DNA from: Variovorax paradoxus
GTDB lineage: Bacteria; Pseudomonadota; Gammaproteobacteria; Burkholderiales; Burkholderiaceae_C
Length of the DNA: 64,000 nucleotides
NCBI RefSeq assembly: GCF_009498455.1
Contig: NZ_CP045644.1
Span: forward strand, 2,793,001-2,857,000
Direction: 5' to 3'
Shown here piece by piece: positions 54,527 to 62,986 of the stretch (position 1 is its first letter; each line of letters starts with the position of its first letter). The notes beneath the pieces were generated by a model, which saw only the letters and a program-made list of their open reading frames with translations, was not told the origin of the DNA and did not search any database. The position numbers and the translations under genes are program-made.

Positions 54527-54557
54527 CGCCCGCGCGCACACGCAAGCGGACGGCGCC

Positions 54558-54986
54558 ATGGCGATGAACATCCCGGCTTCCGGGGGAGACGAGGAACAGG
54601 CCATTGCGGCCATCAACACCACGCCGCTGGTCGACGTGATGCTGGTGCTGCTGATCATCTTCCTCATCACCATTCCGGTGGTCAATTACTCGGTGCCCGT
54701 CGCGGTGCCGAAAGAGCGCAACGAGGTGCGCGAGAGCAAGCCCGAGACCGTCGTGATCTCGGTGGACGCCAGCGGCCGCACCTACTGGTACGACACGCCG
54801 GTGCAGGGCACGCCCGCGCTGGTCGCGCGGCTCACCAAGGTGGCGGCCCTGAACCCGCAGCCCGAGGTGCACATCCGCGGCGACTGGCATTCCGACTACG
54901 AGCCGGTGGGCCGGATCATCTACGCCTGCCAGGCGGCCGGGATCGCCAAGGTGGGCTTCATCACCGAGCCGCCCGCGCGCAACTGA
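54558..54986 (+). CDS. exbD: ExbD-type biopolymer transport protein, first copy
   Basis: A 142-residue protein with one N-terminal membrane helix (AAINTTPLVDVMLVLLIIFLITIPVV) holding the essential Asp of the TPLVDVM motif, then a periplasmic domain ending CQAAGIAKVGFITEPPARN. Preceded by exbB and followed 24 bp later by a second exbD. Confidence 0.92.
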   Translation: MAMNIPASGGDEEQAIAAINTTPLVDVMLVLLIIFLITIPVVNYSVPVAVPKERNEVRESKPETVVISVDASGRTYWYDTPVQGTPALVARLTKVAALNPQPEVHIRGDWHSDYEPVGRIIYACQAAGIAKVGFITEPPARN

Positions 54987-55010
54987 GACGAGCAGACAGC
55001 GAGACACGCC

Positions 55011-55448
55011 ATGCCAAGAAAAGAAAAGCAGGGGCGGCGCAGCAGCGCGCCCTCCGATGAGCCCTTGATGGACATCAACACCACGCCGCTCATCGACGTG
55101 ATGCTGGTGCTGCTGATCATGCTGATCATCACCATCCCGATCCAGCTGCATTCGGTGAACCTGAACATGCCCACGGGCAACCCGCCGCCCAGCGACCTCA
55201 AGCCCGAGGTGCTGCGCATCGACATCGATGCGCTCAGCGTCGTGCAATGGAACGGCGAGCCGCTGACCGACCGCAGTGAGATGGAACGGCGCTTCGAGCA
55301 GGTCGCCGCGCAGGCCGTGCAGCCCGAGGTGCACCTGCGACCCGACCGCCGCGCCAAGTACGAAGTGGTGGCGGGCGTGATGGCCTCGGCGCAGCGCACG
55401 GGCGTGAGCAAGCTGGGCATCGTCGGCGCGGAGCAGTTCGTCCCATGA
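55011..55448 (+). CDS. exbD: ExbD-type biopolymer transport protein, second copy
   Basis: A 145-residue ExbD paralogue: basic N-terminus (PRKEKQGRRSS), helix MDINTTPLIDVMLVLLIMLIITIPI with the conserved Asp, and a periplasmic domain ending MASAQRTGVSKLGIVGAEQFVP. Tandem exbD pairs occur in other proteobacteria; the two may form a heterodimer inside the ExbB pentamer. Its end overlaps the tonB start by four bases (ATGA). Confidence 0.92.
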   Translation: MPRKEKQGRRSSAPSDEPLMDINTTPLIDVMLVLLIMLIITIPIQLHSVNLNMPTGNPPPSDLKPEVLRIDIDALSVVQWNGEPLTDRSEMERRFEQVAAQAVQPEVHLRPDRRAKYEVVAGVMASAQRTGVSKLGIVGAEQFVP

Positions 55449-56101
55449 AGCGCTCTCGCAAGGATTTCAATCCCAAGTCCCGCTTCGGGCCCGTGGGCAT
55501 CGCCGTGATGGTGCTGTTCCACGTCGGCGTGGGCTATGCGCTCGTGTCGGGGCTCGCGCGACAGACGGTCGAGCTGATCAAGAAGCCGATGGAGGCAACC
55601 ATCATCAGCGAGATCAAGCCGCCACCGCCGCCCCTCCACCGCCGCCTCCGCCGCCGAAGAAGATCGTGCGGCAGGAAACGCCCAAGCCGCCGCCACCGCC
55701 GCGCCCGGCCTACGTGCCGCCACCGGCCGTGACGCCGCCCGTCACCTCGGCGCCCGCGATCACCGCCGTACAGAACACCGAGCCCGTGCCACCGCCCCGG
55801 CCGCACCACCGGCGCCCCCGCGCCGCCGGCCCCGCCGAAGGCGACCACCACCGACATCGCGGTGGCCTGCCCGCGGCAGGTCAAGCCCGAGATGCCGCGC
55901 AAGGCGATGGACGAAGGCATTGGCGGCGTGGTCAAGGCCGAGGTGCGCATCAAGGGCGGCCACGTGCAGGAGGTGCGCTTCCTGTCGGGGCCGCGCGTGT
56001 ACCACTCGGCCGTGCGCGCCGCGGTGATGCGCTACGAGTGCCAGACCACGGGCGATGCCGAGGTGCTGGCGACGCAGGAGTTCGTCTTCCGCATCGAATA
56101 G
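55445..56101 (+). pseudogene. tonB: tonB-like energy transducer, reading frame disrupted in the Pro-rich linker
   Basis: The start (MKRSRKDFNPKSRFGPVGIAVMVLFHVGVGYALVSGL) is a normal TonB anchor and the end (CPRQVKPEMPRKAMDEGIGGVVKAEVRIKGG...VLATQEFVFRIE) a normal TonB C-terminal domain; both lie in the same frame. Between them sense moves through the other two frames. One missing base near 55633-55635, one near 55794-55798 and one near 55815-55821 would restore a continuous Pro-rich linker (KPPPPPAPPPPPPPKK..., VPPAPAAPPAPPAPPAPPKAT). As given, translation stops at 55732. Errors in GC-rich repeats are the simplest cause; a real lesion is possible. Confidence 0.8.
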
Positions 56102-56110
56102 CGCGCAGGA

Positions 56111-56149
56111 GCCGGCCTTGCTTGCCTCTTCATGAAGGTGAAGGCCGGC
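56111..56149. terminator. possible bidirectional terminator hairpin
   Basis: GCCGGCCTT (56111-56119) and AAGGCCGGC (56141-56149) form a perfect 9-bp stem; the loop contains the smaller palindrome CTTCATGAAG. It lies at the junction of the convergent tonB and LuxR genes and overlaps the LuxR C-terminal codons. No long T-run follows. Confidence 0.4.
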
Positions 56150-56615
56150 CCCTGCCGAGCGCGCGCATCACGGCGGCCGTGCGCGTCTCCACGCCCAGCT
56201 TCACGTAGACGTGCTCCAGGTGCTTGTGCACGGTGCGCGGGCTGATGGTGAGCAGGGCGGCGATTTCGGCGTCGGTCTTGCCTTGCGAGAGCCAGTGCAT
56301 CACATCGCCCTCGCGCGGCGTGAGGCCGGCGGGCAGGGCATCGGGCAACGTGTCGAGCAATGGCGCCTGGGCGCGGCAGGCCAGCCGGTACAGGAAGGCC
56401 ACCGCCATCGCATGCTCCAGCCCCACGCGCCGGCAGTAGTCGGCCTGCAGGGCGGCGCGGCGGAATTCGCGCCGGCCCGGCGCCTTGGCGACGCGGCGGG
56501 GGGTGCGCAATCGGTGCGCGTCGGTGCCGCGATGCCGCATGGGCGAATCCCCGGACTCCAGCTTGTCCAGCAGGCGAAGTGCGTTCGCCCAATCGTTGCG
56601 CGACAGGTGCGTCAT
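56130..56615 (-). CDS. LuxR-type helix-turn-helix regulator
   Basis: A 161-residue protein with a C-terminal LuxR/GerE HTH (LTPREGDVMHWLSQGKTDAEIAALLTISPRTVHKHLEHVYVKLGVETRTAAVMRAL). The N-terminal 95 residues are helical and basic, with no receiver or autoinducer domain that I recognise, so the signal is unknown. ATG 56615 is chosen because AAAGG precedes it; the frame runs on to 56777. It is divergent from the methyltransferase gene (143-bp gap) and may control it. Confidence 0.82.
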   Translation of the reverse strand: MTHLSRNDWANALRLLDKLESGDSPMRHRGTDAHRLRTPRRVAKAPGRREFRRAALQADYCRRVGLEHAMAVAFLYRLACRAQAPLLDTLPDALPAGLTPREGDVMHWLSQGKTDAEIAALLTISPRTVHKHLEHVYVKLGVETRTAAVMRALGRGRPSPS

Positions 56616-56758
56616 GGCATGCCTTTCGCGGTGCATACGCATTGCTGCGTATGGCGCCCGCACGCATCGAGAGACAGGATGCGCGCAGGCCCTTTGCCGC
56701 GAATTCAGTATAGGCACGCAAGGGCCGCGCAAGTCGCCTGCCGACGAAGGGGATACAC

Positions 56759-57820
56759 ATGGCCATCGACGAAACACGGCTTAACGCCTTCATGGGTAAC
56801 TTCGTCCATGACCTCGGGGCCGTGATGCACGCGGCCACCGTCGTCGTCGGCGACCAGCTGGGCCTGTACAAGGCGCTGGCCGAAGGGCCCTGTACCGTGG
56901 AGGCGCTGGCCCGCCGCACCGAGACCGACCCGCGCTACCTGCGCGAATGGCTCTCGGCCCAGGCCGCCAGCGGCTACGTCGAGTACGACCCCAAAGGCGA
57001 GCTGTTCTCGATGACCGAAGAACAGGCCTTTGCGCTGGCCGAGGAAGGCAGCCCGGCCTTCGTGCCCGGCGCCTTCCAGATCGCCGTGGCGCAGTTCAAG
57101 GTCATTCCCAAGATGGTCCAGGCCATGCGCACGGGCCTGGGCATCGGCTGGCACGAGCACGACGCGGCCCTGTTCCATGGCACCGAACGCTTCTTCCGGC
57201 CCGGCTACGCGGCCAACCTGGTGAGCCAGTGGATTCCGGCGCTCGAAGGCATCGATCCGCTGCTGAAAAGCGGCGCGCGCGTGGCCGACGTGGGCTGCGG
57301 GCACGGGGCCTCGACGCTGCTGATGGCGCAGGCCTACCCCGAGTCCAGCTTCGTGGGCTTCGACTACCACGCGCCGTCGATCGAACGCGCGCGCGAAACC
57401 GCACGCAAGGCCGGCGTCGACGATGAAAAGCGCCTGCGCTTCGAGGTCGCGAGCGCCAAGGATTTCCCCGGTGAAGGCTACGACCTGGTCGCGGTCTTCG
57501 ACTGCCTGCACGACATGGGCGACCCCGTCGGTGCGGCGGCGCACGTGCGGCAAGCCCTCAAGCCGCAGGGCACGTGGATGATCGTCGAGCCCTTTGCCAA
57601 CGACCGGCTGGAAGACAACATCAACCCGGTCGGGCGCGTGTTCTATTCGGCCTCGAGCTTCATCTGCACACCAGCCTCGCGCTCGCAGGAAGTGGGCCTG
57701 TGCCTGGGGGCGCAGGCCGGCGAAGCGCGGCTGCGCGACGTCGTCTCGCAGGGCGGCTTCTCGCACTTCCGCCGCGCCAGCGAAACGCCCTTCAACCTGA
57801 TCTTCGAAGCACGTCCATAA
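56759..57820 (+). CDS. class I SAM-dependent methyltransferase
   Basis: A 353-residue protein with an N-terminal winged-helix-like region (GDQLGLYKALAEGPCTVEALARRTETDPRYLREWLSAQAASGYVEYDPKGELFSM) and a C-terminal Rossmann methyltransferase: motif I VADVGCGHGASTLLMAQAYP, then SFVGFDYHAPSIERARE, FDCLHDMGDP and LKPQGTWMIVEPF. The layout resembles small-molecule O-methyltransferases or the Rv2258c group; the acceptor is unknown. GAAGGGGATA precedes ATG 56759. A DUF1059 gene follows 20 bp later. Confidence 0.9.
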   Translation: MAIDETRLNAFMGNFVHDLGAVMHAATVVVGDQLGLYKALAEGPCTVEALARRTETDPRYLREWLSAQAASGYVEYDPKGELFSMTEEQAFALAEEGSPAFVPGAFQIAVAQFKVIPKMVQAMRTGLGIGWHEHDAALFHGTERFFRPGYAANLVSQWIPALEGIDPLLKSGARVADVGCGHGASTLLMAQAYPESSFVGFDYHAPSIERARETARKAGVDDEKRLRFEVASAKDFPGEGYDLVAVFDCLHDMGDPVGAAAHVRQALKPQGTWMIVEPFANDRLEDNINPVGRVFYSASSFICTPASRSQEVGLCLGAQAGEARLRDVVSQGGFSHFRRASETPFNLIFEARP

Positions 57821-57840
57821 GGACACATGAAGGAGCCGCC

Positions 57841-58056
57841 ATGTCACGCCAATACATCGACTGCCGCGAGTATCCGAGCACGATGAACTGCAGTGTCTCG
57901 CTCTGCGCCGACTCCGAAGGCGAACTGCTCGATGCCGCCGTCCAGCATGCCGTGGCCGTGCACGGCCACACCGATTCGCCCGAACTGCGCCAGCAGCTGG
58001 CGAGCATGTTCAAGGCCGGCACGCCGCCGGTGGAGCTCGCGAAGACGCCAGCCTGA
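57841..58056 (+). CDS. DUF1059 small protein
   Basis: A 71-residue protein matching the DUF1059 pattern: DCREYPSTMNCSVSLCADSEGELLDAAVQHAVAVHGHTDSPELRQQL. Three cysteines (DCREY, MNCS, SLCAD) are typical. The function is unknown. AAGGAG lies just before ATG 57841, and the gene is only 20 bp after the methyltransferase, so they are probably co-transcribed. Confidence 0.85.
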   Translation: MSRQYIDCREYPSTMNCSVSLCADSEGELLDAAVQHAVAVHGHTDSPELRQQLASMFKAGTPPVELAKTPA

Positions 58057-58102
58057 CGGACTGACTGAAGGTCCTGCGCGGCCCCGGCCGCTGCAACGAA
58101 CC

Positions 58103-58116
58103 TTGATGCAGATCAA
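58103..58116 (+). promoter_or_regulatory. FNR/Anr box before ccoI
   Basis: TTGATGCAGATCAA is a perfect TTGAT-N4-ATCAA FNR site, 34 bp before the ccoI start. It predicts low-oxygen activation. Confidence 0.8.
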
Positions 58117-58150
58117 AGGCTTGCATCGGCCGGGCCCTTAGCCTGCCCCG

Positions 58151-60481
58151 ATGCAAGCTTCCGCCGCGCTCGCGCCGTTTCCGTCCCTGCCATCGTCCGC
58201 TGGCGGCGATGCCCGCGCGGACGCCTGGCAGTTGCTCGACGACCCCGCCGAGTGGGCCGCGTTCGGCCGCCAAGTGGATGCCGCCACGGGTCGCTGGGAA
58301 TCGCATGTGGCGGTCGAGGGCATGCATTGCGCGGGCTGCGCTTTCACCGTCGAGGCCGCTCTGGCGCAGGTGCCCGGCGTGCTCGAGGTGCAGGTGAATG
58401 CCGCGAGCCGGCGCGCGCGCGTCGTGTGGTCGGCTGCGGCCACGCGGCCTTCGCGCTGGTTCGAGGCCAGCGCGCGCGTGGGCTACCCCTTGCTGCCGGC
58501 CGGCAGCCGCAGCGCGCGCGAAACGCGCACGCGCGAACTGCGCATGGCGCTGTGGCGCTGGCTGGTCGCGGGCTTCTGCATGATGCAGGTGATGATGTAC
58601 GCCTACCCGGCCTACGTCGCGCGCCCCGGCGACATGACGGCCGATGCGGCGCAGCTGCTGCGCTGGGCCTCGTGGGTGCTCAGCCTGCCCGTGGTGCTGT
58701 TCTCGTGCGGGCCGTTCTTTCGCAGCGCCTGGCGCGACCTGCGCACCGGGCGCATCGGCATGGACCTTCCCGTGACCTTCGGCGTGGTCATCACCTTCGT
58801 GGTGAGCACCGCCGCCACCTTCGACCCCACGGGGCCGCTGGGGCACGAGGTCTACTTCGATTCGCTGACGATGTTCGTCTTCTTCCTGCTTACCGGTCGC
58901 TGGCTCGAGGCGCGGCTGCGCGACCGCACGGCCGGCGCGCTCGAGGCGCTGATGCACCGGCTGCCCGACGGCGTCGAACGGCTCGGGGCCGACGGCGGAT
59001 GGACCCGCGTGGCGGTGCGCCGGCTCGCGGCGGGCGACGTGGTGCGCGTGCGCCCCGGCGAGGCCTTTCCGGCCGACGGCACGGTGATCGACGGCGACAC
59101 CACCGCGGACGAGGCGCTGCTCACCGGCGAGTCGCGGCCCGTGCCGCGCCCCTGCGGCGACCGCGTGCTCGCGGGCAGCCACAACCTCTCGGCCGTGGTG
59201 CAGGTGCGCATCGCCTCGGTGGGCGAGGGCACGCGCTTCGCTCAGATCGTGCGGCTCATGGAAAACGCCGCGCTCGACAAGCCGCGCCTGGCCCGGCTGG
59301 CCGACCGCATCGCACGCCCCTTTCTCATCGCCGTGCTGGCCTGTGCCTTCGGCGCGGGCGCGCTGTGGTGGTCGGTCGATCCCGGCAAGGCGCTGATGGT
59401 CGCGGTGGCGGTGCTGATCGTCACCTGCCCCTGCGCGTTGTCGCTCGCCACGCCGGCCGCGATGCTCGCGAGCGCGGGCGCCCTGGCGCGCGGCGGCGTG
59501 CTCACGTCGAACCTGCAGGCGCTGGAAGCGCTGGCCGGCGTCGACACCGTGGTGTTCGACAAGACCGGCACGCTCACGGGCGACACGCCGCGCCTGGAAC
59601 GCGTGTACTGCCGCCAGGGCCTGCGCCCCGGCGATGCGCTTGAGATCGGCGCGGCGCTCGCGGCGCTGTCGCTGCACCCGGCCGCGCGTGCGCTCGTGAA
59701 CGCCTGGCAGGCGCAGTTCCGCGCGCCGCCGGCCTGGTCGGCGACGCAGCTGCGCGAGACGGTGGGGCAGGGCGTCGCCGCGTCGCTGCACCGGCGCGAT
59801 GCTGTGGACGACCGCGACGCGCGCCCCGTGCGCCTGGGCTCGGCGTCGTTCTGCGAGGTGCAGCCGCTCGACGTGGATGCGGCGCAGATCCACCTGAGCG
59901 ACAACGAAGGCTGGATCGCCAGCTTCGTGCTCGCAGAAGAGCTGCGTCCCGATGCGACGCAAGCCGTCGCGGCGCTGCAGGCGCAGGGCTTGTCGGTGCG
60001 CCTGCTGTCCGGCGACCGCGACAACGCGGCGCGCGCCATCGGCGCGCAGGCCGGCATCGCGGCGGTGCAGGGCGATTGCGCGCCCGAAGACAAGCTCGAG
60101 GTGCTCTGGCAGCTGCAGGCGGCCGGGCGCGAGGTGGCGATGGTCGGCGACGGTTTGAACGACGGCCCGAGCCTGGCGCGCGCCAATGCGTCGTTCGCCT
60201 TCGGCCACGCCGTGCCGCTGTCGCGCGCACGTTCGGACTTCGTGGTGCTCGGCGATGCGCTGCAGGCCATTCCCGCGGCCGTGGCGCAGGCGCGCCGCAC
60301 GCTGCGCGTGGTGCGCCAGAACCTGTTCTGGGCCGCGGCCTACAACGCCGTGTGCGTGCCGCTGGCCGTGGTCGGCTGGCTGCCGCCGTGGCTCGCGGGG
60401 CTGGGCATGGCGGCGAGTTCGCTGCTCGTGGTGCTCAACGCGGCGCGGCTCGCAGCGCCCGGCAAGGCGGCGGGGGCCTGA
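58151..60481 (+). CDS. ccoI: copper-transporting P1B-type ATPase for cbb3 oxidase assembly
   Basis: A 776-residue heavy-metal ATPase. In order: an N-terminal metal-binding domain with GMHCAGC (Cys60/Cys63), about eight membrane helices with the CPC transport motif (Cys426-Pro-Cys428 in VTCPCALSLATPAAM), the actuator loop DEALLTGESRPV, the phosphorylation motif DKTGTLTG (Asp470) and the hinge MVGDGLNDGPSLARAN. Next to ccoS and ccoNOQP this is the CcoI/FixI type, which exports copper for the oxidase's CuB centre and is not mainly a copper-resistance pump. It follows an FNR box. Confidence 0.93.
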   Translation: MQASAALAPFPSLPSSAGGDARADAWQLLDDPAEWAAFGRQVDAATGRWESHVAVEGMHCAGCAFTVEAALAQVPGVLEVQVNAASRRARVVWSAAATRPSRWFEASARVGYPLLPAGSRSARETRTRELRMALWRWLVAGFCMMQVMMYAYPAYVARPGDMTADAAQLLRWASWVLSLPVVLFSCGPFFRSAWRDLRTGRIGMDLPVTFGVVITFVVSTAATFDPTGPLGHEVYFDSLTMFVFFLLTGRWLEARLRDRTAGALEALMHRLPDGVERLGADGGWTRVAVRRLAAGDVVRVRPGEAFPADGTVIDGDTTADEALLTGESRPVPRPCGDRVLAGSHNLSAVVQVRIASVGEGTRFAQIVRLMENAALDKPRLARLADRIARPFLIAVLACAFGAGALWWSVDPGKALMVAVAVLIVTCPCALSLATPAAMLASAGALARGGVLTSNLQALEALAGVDTVVFDKTGTLTGDTPRLERVYCRQGLRPGDALEIGAALAALSLHPAARALVNAWQAQFRAPPAWSATQLRETVGQGVAASLHRRDAVDDRDARPVRLGSASFCEVQPLDVDAAQIHLSDNEGWIASFVLAEELRPDATQAVAALQAQGLSVRLLSGDRDNAARAIGAQAGIAAVQGDCAPEDKLEVLWQLQAAGREVAMVGDGLNDGPSLARANASFAFGHAVPLSRARSDFVVLGDALQAIPAAVAQARRTLRVVRQNLFWAAAYNAVCVPLAVVGWLPPWLAGLGMAASSLLVVLNAARLAAPGKAAGA

Positions 60482-60482
60482 G

Positions 60483-60620
60483 ATGGACGTGCTGTTCCTC
60501 CTCGTGCCGCTGTCGGTGGTGCTCGTGCTCGCGATTCTGGGCGGGCTCTGGTGGGCCATCGAGCGTGGCCAGTTCGAGGACATCGAGGTCGAAGGCGACC
60601 GCATTTTGAACAACGACTGA
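60483..60620 (+). CDS. ccoS: cbb3-type oxidase assembly protein CcoS
   Basis: A 45-residue protein with one membrane helix (VLFLLVPLSVVLVLAILGGLWWAIERGQFEDIEVEGDRIL); the WAIERGQFEDIEG-like stretch is the CcoS signature. It is needed for cofactor insertion into cbb3 oxidase. ATG 60483 is one base after the ccoI stop. Confidence 0.92.
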   Translation: MDVLFLLVPLSVVLVLAILGGLWWAIERGQFEDIEVEGDRILNND

Positions 60621-60624
60621 CACC

Positions 60625-60638
60625 TTGATCTGCATCAA
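60625..60638 (+). promoter_or_regulatory. FNR/Anr box before ccoN
   Basis: TTGATCTGCATCAA, a second perfect TTGAT-N4-ATCAA site, 57 bp before ccoN and 4 bp after ccoS. Confidence 0.82.
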
Positions 60639-60695
60639 GCCTGGGCAGCAATAGCCAAAGGACACTGCCCGCCAACCACATCAACGGGCACCACG

Positions 60696-62138
60696 ATGCA
60701 GCAGACCACGCACCCTCCAGCGGCCATCTACGACGACACCGTCGTGCGGCAGTTCGCACTCATGTCGGTGGTCTGGGGGGTGGTCGGCATGCTGGTCGGC
60801 GTGATCATCGCCTCGCAGCTGACCTGGCCCGACCTCAACCTCGGCATTCCCTGGCTCAGCTACGGTCGCCTGCGTCCGCTGCACACCAACGCGGTGATCT
60901 TCGCGTTCGGCGGCTGCGCGCTCATGGCCACGAGCTTCCACGTGGTGCAGCGCACCTGCCAGGTCCGTTTGTTCGCACCGGCACTGGCCTCGTTTGTGTT
61001 CTGGGGCTGGCAGCTGGTGATCGTTGCCGCCGCCGTCAGCCTGCCGCTGGGCTACACCAGCGGCAAGGAATACGCCGAGCTCGAGTGGCCCATCGACATC
61101 CTGATCGCCGTGGTCTGGGTGGCCTACGCCATCGTGTTCTTCGGCACCATCGGCCTGCGCAAGGTGCGCCACATCTACGTGGCCAACTGGTTCTACGGCG
61201 CCTTCATCATCGCGGTGGCGCTGCTGCACATCGTCAACAGCGCGGCCATTCCGGCCGGCTGGATGAAGAGCTACTCGGCCTACGCCGGCGTGCAGGACGC
61301 GATGGTGCAGTGGTGGTACGGCCACAACGCCGTGGGCTTCTTCCTCACGGCCGGCTTCCTCGGAATGATGTACTACTACATCCCCAAGCAGGCGGGGCGC
61401 CCGGTGTACTCCTACCGGCTGTCGATCGTGCACTTCTGGGCGCTGATCTTCACCTACATGTGGGCCGGCCCGCACCACCTGCACTACACCGCGCTGCCCG
61501 ACTGGACGCAGTCGCTGGGCATGGTGTTCTCGCTCATCCTGCTGGCGCCCAGCTGGGGCGGCATGATCAACGGCGTGATGACGCTGTCGGGCGCCTGGCA
61601 CAAGCTGCGCACCGACCCGATCCTGCGCTTTTTGATCGTCGCGCTGTCGTTCTACGGCATGTCGACCTTCGAAGGCCCGCTGATGTCGATCAAGACCGTC
61701 AACGCGCTGAGCCACTACACCGACTGGACCGTGGGCCACGTGCATTCCGGCGCGCTGGGCTGGGTGGGCTTCATCACCATGGGCTCGCTGTACTACCTGA
61801 TCCCGCGCATGTACGGCCGCGTGGCCATGTACAGCGTGAAGGCCATCGATGTGCACTTCTGGATGGCCACCATCGGCATCGTGCTGTACATCGCCGCGAT
61901 GTGGATCGCCGGCGTGATGCAGGGCCTCATGTGGCGCGAGATCAACACCGACGGCACGCTGACCTACACCTTCGTCGAAAGCGTGAAGGCCACCTTCCCC
62001 TACTACCTGGTGCGCGTGATCGGCGGCGTGCTGTACCTGGGCGGCATGCTGGTCATGGCCTGGAACGTCTGGATGACCGTGATCAGCGGCCGCTCGGTGC
62101 GCGCCGAGATCCCGGCCGTTGCCGCCGCCCACGCCTGA
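60696..62138 (+). CDS. ccoN: cbb3-type cytochrome c oxidase subunit I
   Basis: A 480-residue heme-copper oxidase core subunit with about 12 membrane helices. Conserved His-bearing segments include [50 protein letters not shown] and [20 protein letters not shown], which bind heme b, heme b3 and CuB. It reduces O2 to water at low oxygen tension and pumps protons. It begins the structural operon and is preceded by its own FNR box. Confidence 0.96.
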   Translation: MQQTTHPPAAIYDDTVVRQFALMSVVWGVVGMLVGVIIASQLTWPDLNLGIPWLSYGRLRPLHTNAVIFAFGGCALMATSFHVVQRTCQVRLFAPALASFVFWGWQLVIVAAAVSLPLGYTSGKEYAELEWPIDILIAVVWVAYAIVFFGTIGLRKVRHIYVANWFYGAFIIAVALLHIVNSAAIPAGWMKSYSAYAGVQDAMVQWWYGHNAVGFFLTAGFLGMMYYYIPKQAGRPVYSYRLSIVHFWALIFTYMWAGPHHLHYTALPDWTQSLGMVFSLILLAPSWGGMINGVMTLSGAWHKLRTDPILRFLIVALSFYGMSTFEGPLMSIKTVNALSHYTDWTVGHVHSGALGWVGFITMGSLYYLIPRMYGRVAMYSVKAIDVHFWMATIGIVLYIAAMWIAGVMQGLMWREINTDGTLTYTFVESVKATFPYYLVRVIGGVLYLGGMLVMAWNVWMTVISGRSVRAEIPAVAAAHA

Positions 62139-62164
62139 AGCCCCGAAGCCTTTGAGGACGCACG

Positions 62165-62809
62165 ATGAACGCACCTGACACCAAGACCCCCGCGCCCGCC
62201 GCCACCGGCTTCACGCACGAGAAGGTCGAGACCAACAACCTGCTGATGATCGTGCTGATCCTGCTGGTGGTGGCCATCGGCGGCCTCGTGGAGATCGTGC
62301 CGCTGTTCTTCCAGAAGTCGACCACCGAGGCGGTGCAGGGCGTGAAGCCGCTCACGCCGCTGCAGCTCGCGGGGCGCGACGTGTACCTGCGCGAGGGCTG
62401 CTACAACTGCCACTCGCAGATGATCCGTCCGTTCCGCTCGGAGACGCTGCGCTACGGCCACTACTCGGTGGCCGGCGAGTTCGTGTACGACCACCCCTTT
62501 CAGTGGGGCAGCAAGCGCACCGGCCCCGACCTGCACCGCGTGGGCGGGCGCTACAGCGACGAGTGGCACCGCATCCACCTGAACAACCCGCGCGACCTCG
62601 TGCCCGAGTCGAACATGCCGGCCTACCCGTGGCTGGAGAAGGGGCTGGTCGACGGCGGCAGCATCGCCACCCACATGCGCGCGCTGCGCAAGGTCGGCGT
62701 GCCCTACACCGACGAAGAGATCGCCAAGGCCGCCGACGAGGTGGCCGGCAAGACCGACATGGACGCCACCGTGGCCTACCTGCAATCGCTGGGCCTGGCG
62801 CTCAAGTAA
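62165..62809 (+). CDS. ccoO: cbb3-type cytochrome c oxidase subunit II
   Basis: A 214-residue membrane-anchored monoheme cytochrome c. One N-terminal helix ([25 protein letters not shown]) is followed by the heme c site CYNCHSQM and a Met-ligand region (SNMPAYPWL). It passes electrons from CcoP to CcoN. Lies 26 bp after ccoN. Confidence 0.95.
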   Translation: MNAPDTKTPAPAATGFTHEKVETNNLLMIVLILLVVAIGGLVEIVPLFFQKSTTEAVQGVKPLTPLQLAGRDVYLREGCYNCHSQMIRPFRSETLRYGHYSVAGEFVYDHPFQWGSKRTGPDLHRVGGRYSDEWHRIHLNNPRDLVPESNMPAYPWLEKGLVDGGSIATHMRALRKVGVPYTDEEIAKAADEVAGKTDMDATVAYLQSLGLALK

Positions 62810-62832
62810 GAAGAAAGAACAGGCAACGCCCC

Positions 62833-62973
62833 ATGACCGACATCACCACCCTGCGCATCGCCGCGACCATCGCCTGCTTCGTTGTCTTCATCGGCATCGT
62901 GGCCTGGGCTTCTTCGCGCCGCAACACGGAGCGCTTCGCCGAAGCGGCACGCCTGCCCTTCGAGCAAGACTGA
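62833..62973 (+). CDS. ccoQ: cbb3-type cytochrome c oxidase subunit CcoQ
   Basis: A 46-residue protein with one membrane helix (RIAATIACFVVFIGIVAWASSRRNTERFAEAARLPF); the RFxEAxxLPF tail is the usual FixQ/CcoQ end. It stabilises the assembled oxidase. Located between ccoO and ccoP as expected. Confidence 0.93.
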   Translation: MTDITTLRIAATIACFVVFIGIVAWASSRRNTERFAEAARLPFEQD

Positions 62974-62986
62974 CGGGGAGCCCACC

